From a virus, in IMG/VR virus record IMGVR_UViG_3300009194_000006, positions 1 to 64,000 of that record: a stretch of DNA of 64,000 bases, one strand, 5' to 3'. Under the pieces are notes generated by a model, which saw only the letters and a program-made list of their open reading frames with translations, made no database searches and had not been told where the DNA came from. Made by a program: the position numbers and the translations under genes. This document shows, in pieces, positions 62,333 to 64,000 of this stretch; the stretch's first letter is position 1; every line of letters starts with the position of its first letter.

Positions 62333-63784
62333 TTACTCCAACTCATCGTCTTCATCGATAAATCCCCTAAGTCTTGCAAGCTTCTGACTGCCCATACCCG
62401 AAGCCAATTCATTGGGTAGCTTCGCCCCTGTTTCTATATCAACTTCGTCGTATTCTTCATTATCACTATTTAGACTGTTTTGAATTTCGTTATATTGTTT
62501 TTCAGTTTCAGTTAATTGCGTCTTCGACGTATTAGAACTACTCATATATGTATTTATGTTTGCCAAGAATTCAGGATCATCTTTAATCCGCATACACTCA
62601 CTAAGGAACTTAAGTCGAACCCTACGGCCTGTGCCACTACTGTTACGAGTTTTTAATACTTGTAATTCATAAACACCTTTCTCGCGCATCGCATCAGTCA
62701 CAATAATACCTAATACCATATCAGCCGTATTGATTTTTGAAATACCACCAGCAATATGACTATGGTCAAGATCGTCATTGCCCACAGCGGTACGATTCAA
62801 TTGTGATGCCGTAAGACATAAAATATTAAATTCTTGCATTACATTACGCAGCTCTTCACTAACTGCCTTATCTTTACCAAAAGTATCACCAACTGATACT
62901 TTTTGAGCAGGTGATAATAGATCTAGATAGTCGATTGCTATTACATCGGGTTTTATGCCTGTCGTCTGAATATAGTCTTTGATATAAGCTTTAACTTCAG
63001 TCGTACATGTACCACTTGGCATGAATTTAATATTCATACGACCGCCATACTTTTCACCAGCTTTAGAAACTGCCGTATCTACTGCATCAAGGTTATCATA
63101 GAGACTACTAGTTGTTTTCTCCAAGAACATCGCATCCATACGTCTCGCACATAATTCCGGGTGTAGTTCTAGAGTGATATACAGTACATTCTTACCCTTT
63201 TTCCAATGATCAATACAGTTGTTTTGTAGTAATAGAGATTTACCTGTACCAGAGCCCCCTGCATATATAATCAAATCACCATAGTTTAGCTTCCCTACAA
63301 CACGGTCCAATGCGTCGAAGCATGTACTGATATTACCACTACGATCCAGAATATTCTGTAGACGCTCTTTAACGTTTTCATGGTATGGTAAGCCATGATC
63401 TTCGATTAGACGAGTTTGCATAGCCTCTTTGATTAGGTTCTCAATTGCCTCATAGTTTTGGCTACCGAGATAGTCAGAACTTTGTACCACAGCGTTCTCA
63501 AGCGCTTTGTGCAAGCAGAATTTTGGGTATTCCTCAATGAACCATTTCTCAATGGCATAGTCGGTCTTTGATGGTACACGTATTTCCACACCAGTCTTAG
63601 ACTTGAGATATTCAGGGTCAGGTACGCCACTGTACTTATCACTGTATTCAACCATTTCTTCAACTGCTTTTTTTATTCTAGGGTCAAAGTGTTCTGGTTT
63701 GGTAATGGAACGAACTCTGGTAAACAAATCTGGACTAGAAAGTAATACACCGAGATATAGCTTTTGCATGTCTAAATCATACAT
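62333..63784 (-). CDS. Replicative DNA helicase, T4 gp41/DnaB family, 483 aa
   Basis: Walker A GGSGTGKSLLL at about 175-185 and Walker B region DVIAIDYLDLLSPAQ at about 280. ITLELHPELCARRMD, CLTASQLNRTAVG and ISKINTADMVLGI are further RecA-like motifs of DnaB-type helicases. Length is close to T4 gp41 (475 aa). It would form the hexamer that unwinds the fork and works with the primase. Its start overlaps the last base of the gene upstream. Confidence 0.93.
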   Translation of the reverse strand: MYDLDMQKLYLGVLLSSPDLFTRVRSITKPEHFDPRIKKAVEEMVEYSDKYSGVPDPEYLKSKTGVEIRVPSKTDYAIEKWFIEEYPKFCLHKALENAVVQSSDYLGSQNYEAIENLIKEAMQTRLIEDHGLPYHENVKERLQNILDRSGNISTCFDALDRVVGKLNYGDLIIYAGGSGTGKSLLLQNNCIDHWKKGKNVLYITLELHPELCARRMDAMFLEKTTSSLYDNLDAVDTAVSKAGEKYGGRMNIKFMPSGTCTTEVKAYIKDYIQTTGIKPDVIAIDYLDLLSPAQKVSVGDTFGKDKAVSEELRNVMQEFNILCLTASQLNRTAVGNDDLDHSHIAGGISKINTADMVLGIIVTDAMREKGVYELQVLKTRNSSGTGRRVRLKFLSECMRIKDDPEFLANINTYMSSSNTSKTQLTETEKQYNEIQNSLNSDNEEYDEVDIETGAKLPNELASGMGSQKLARLRGFIDEDDELE

Positions 63785-64000
63785 TATTTAAAATTCTCCT
63801 TAAAAATTCTTTTCGTAACTTCAATCTTAACTGGGTTGGAAATCTTATCTTTTATTATTCGTTCTAGAACGAATATCTTCCCGTATATCTGTGTAGCTTC
63901 ACCCAAGTCAAAGTTTTTATTCCAATTGGGGAAGAACACAGACCAATTATTTCGTATTGCAGCATCTATCATCTTTGATCCACCTGAACCAAAATCAGGT
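63784..64000 (-). CDS. C-terminal part of a probable DNA primase (partial)
   Basis: The frame is open to the right edge and ends at 63784. Visible: PDFGSGGSKMIDAAIRNNWS then VFFPNWNKNFDLGEATQIYG, then a basic end. The I-D-A-A-I…W-x-V-x-F-P pattern with a D/E-A before Y-G recalls the end of Toprim primase domains. It sits one base from the helicase, fitting a gp61-type primase. Only about 70 residues are present, so the call is tentative. Confidence 0.4.
   Translation of the reverse strand, partial: PDFGSGGSKMIDAAIRNNWSVFFPNWNKNFDLGEATQIYGKIFVLERIIKDKISNPVKIEVTKRIFKENFK

Overview
This window is part of a large, AT-rich, T4-like myovirus genome that probably infects a marine gammaproteobacterium; a Vibrio-type host is a guess. 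The signs are a gp41-type DnaB helicase at the right end, dense same-strand blocks of small overlapping genes, many tRNA genes, T4-type late promoters (TATAAATA), and a run of proteins that begin with a T4-style capsid-targeting leader (M-K-[IL]-x-D-[IL]-[LF]-x-E). Phage-encoded ArfA, a lipoprotein and good Shine-Dalgarno sites fit a Gram-negative host.

Layout. 1-9300: tRNA and tRNA-like genes (Phe, Asp, Ser, Val, Glu x2, Ile x2, Lys, Ala, Gln x2, Pro, Met/Ile, a second Asp, a truncated His). They are mixed with two tail-fibre-like genes (1861-5116), an HNH homing endonuclease, an ADP-ribosyltransferase-like gene and decayed genes. 9300-22450: mostly plus-strand accessory genes, including an M32 carboxypeptidase, a Bax-inhibitor-1 protein, an endonuclease inserted in a tRNA-Cys gene, a lone TnpB, and a small-gene cassette present twice. 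22440-29830: a mixed-strand island of leader-bearing proteins, many with ADP-ribosyltransferase-like motifs. 29930-56100: an almost unbroken minus-strand block of small early-type genes, interrupted by a plus-strand leader-bearing gene and a broken SPRY gene (35911-37539). It holds two Nudix-type proteins, Pth2, NADAR-like, RING/TerD-like, HD hydrolase, rhomboid, SLOG, Thg1-like, HAD-like and cyclic-phosphate receiver genes. 56200-62330: ArfA, an M15 peptidase (candidate endolysin), fibre/decoration proteins, an Acb1-like 2H phosphoesterase and a likely internal head protein. 62333-64000: replicative helicase and the end of a probable primase.

How the genes may work together (inference). Leader-bearing proteins preceded by late promoters would be packed into the capsid, cut by the prohead protease after L/I-x-E, and injected with the DNA as effectors. 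NADAR, NMNAT/Nudix and ART-like genes point to NAD/ADP-ribose chemistry. Thg1-like, cyclic-phosphate receiver, Pth2 and ArfA proteins point to tRNA repair and ribosome rescue, which suits a genome whose own tRNA genes are often mismatched or truncated. The Acb1-like protein would blunt CBASS immunity.

Several accessory genes are broken by single-base indels, mostly in short homopolymers, and one by an in-frame stop. Raw reads would be needed to separate real decay from sequencing error. No CRISPR array, rRNA or integrase was seen.
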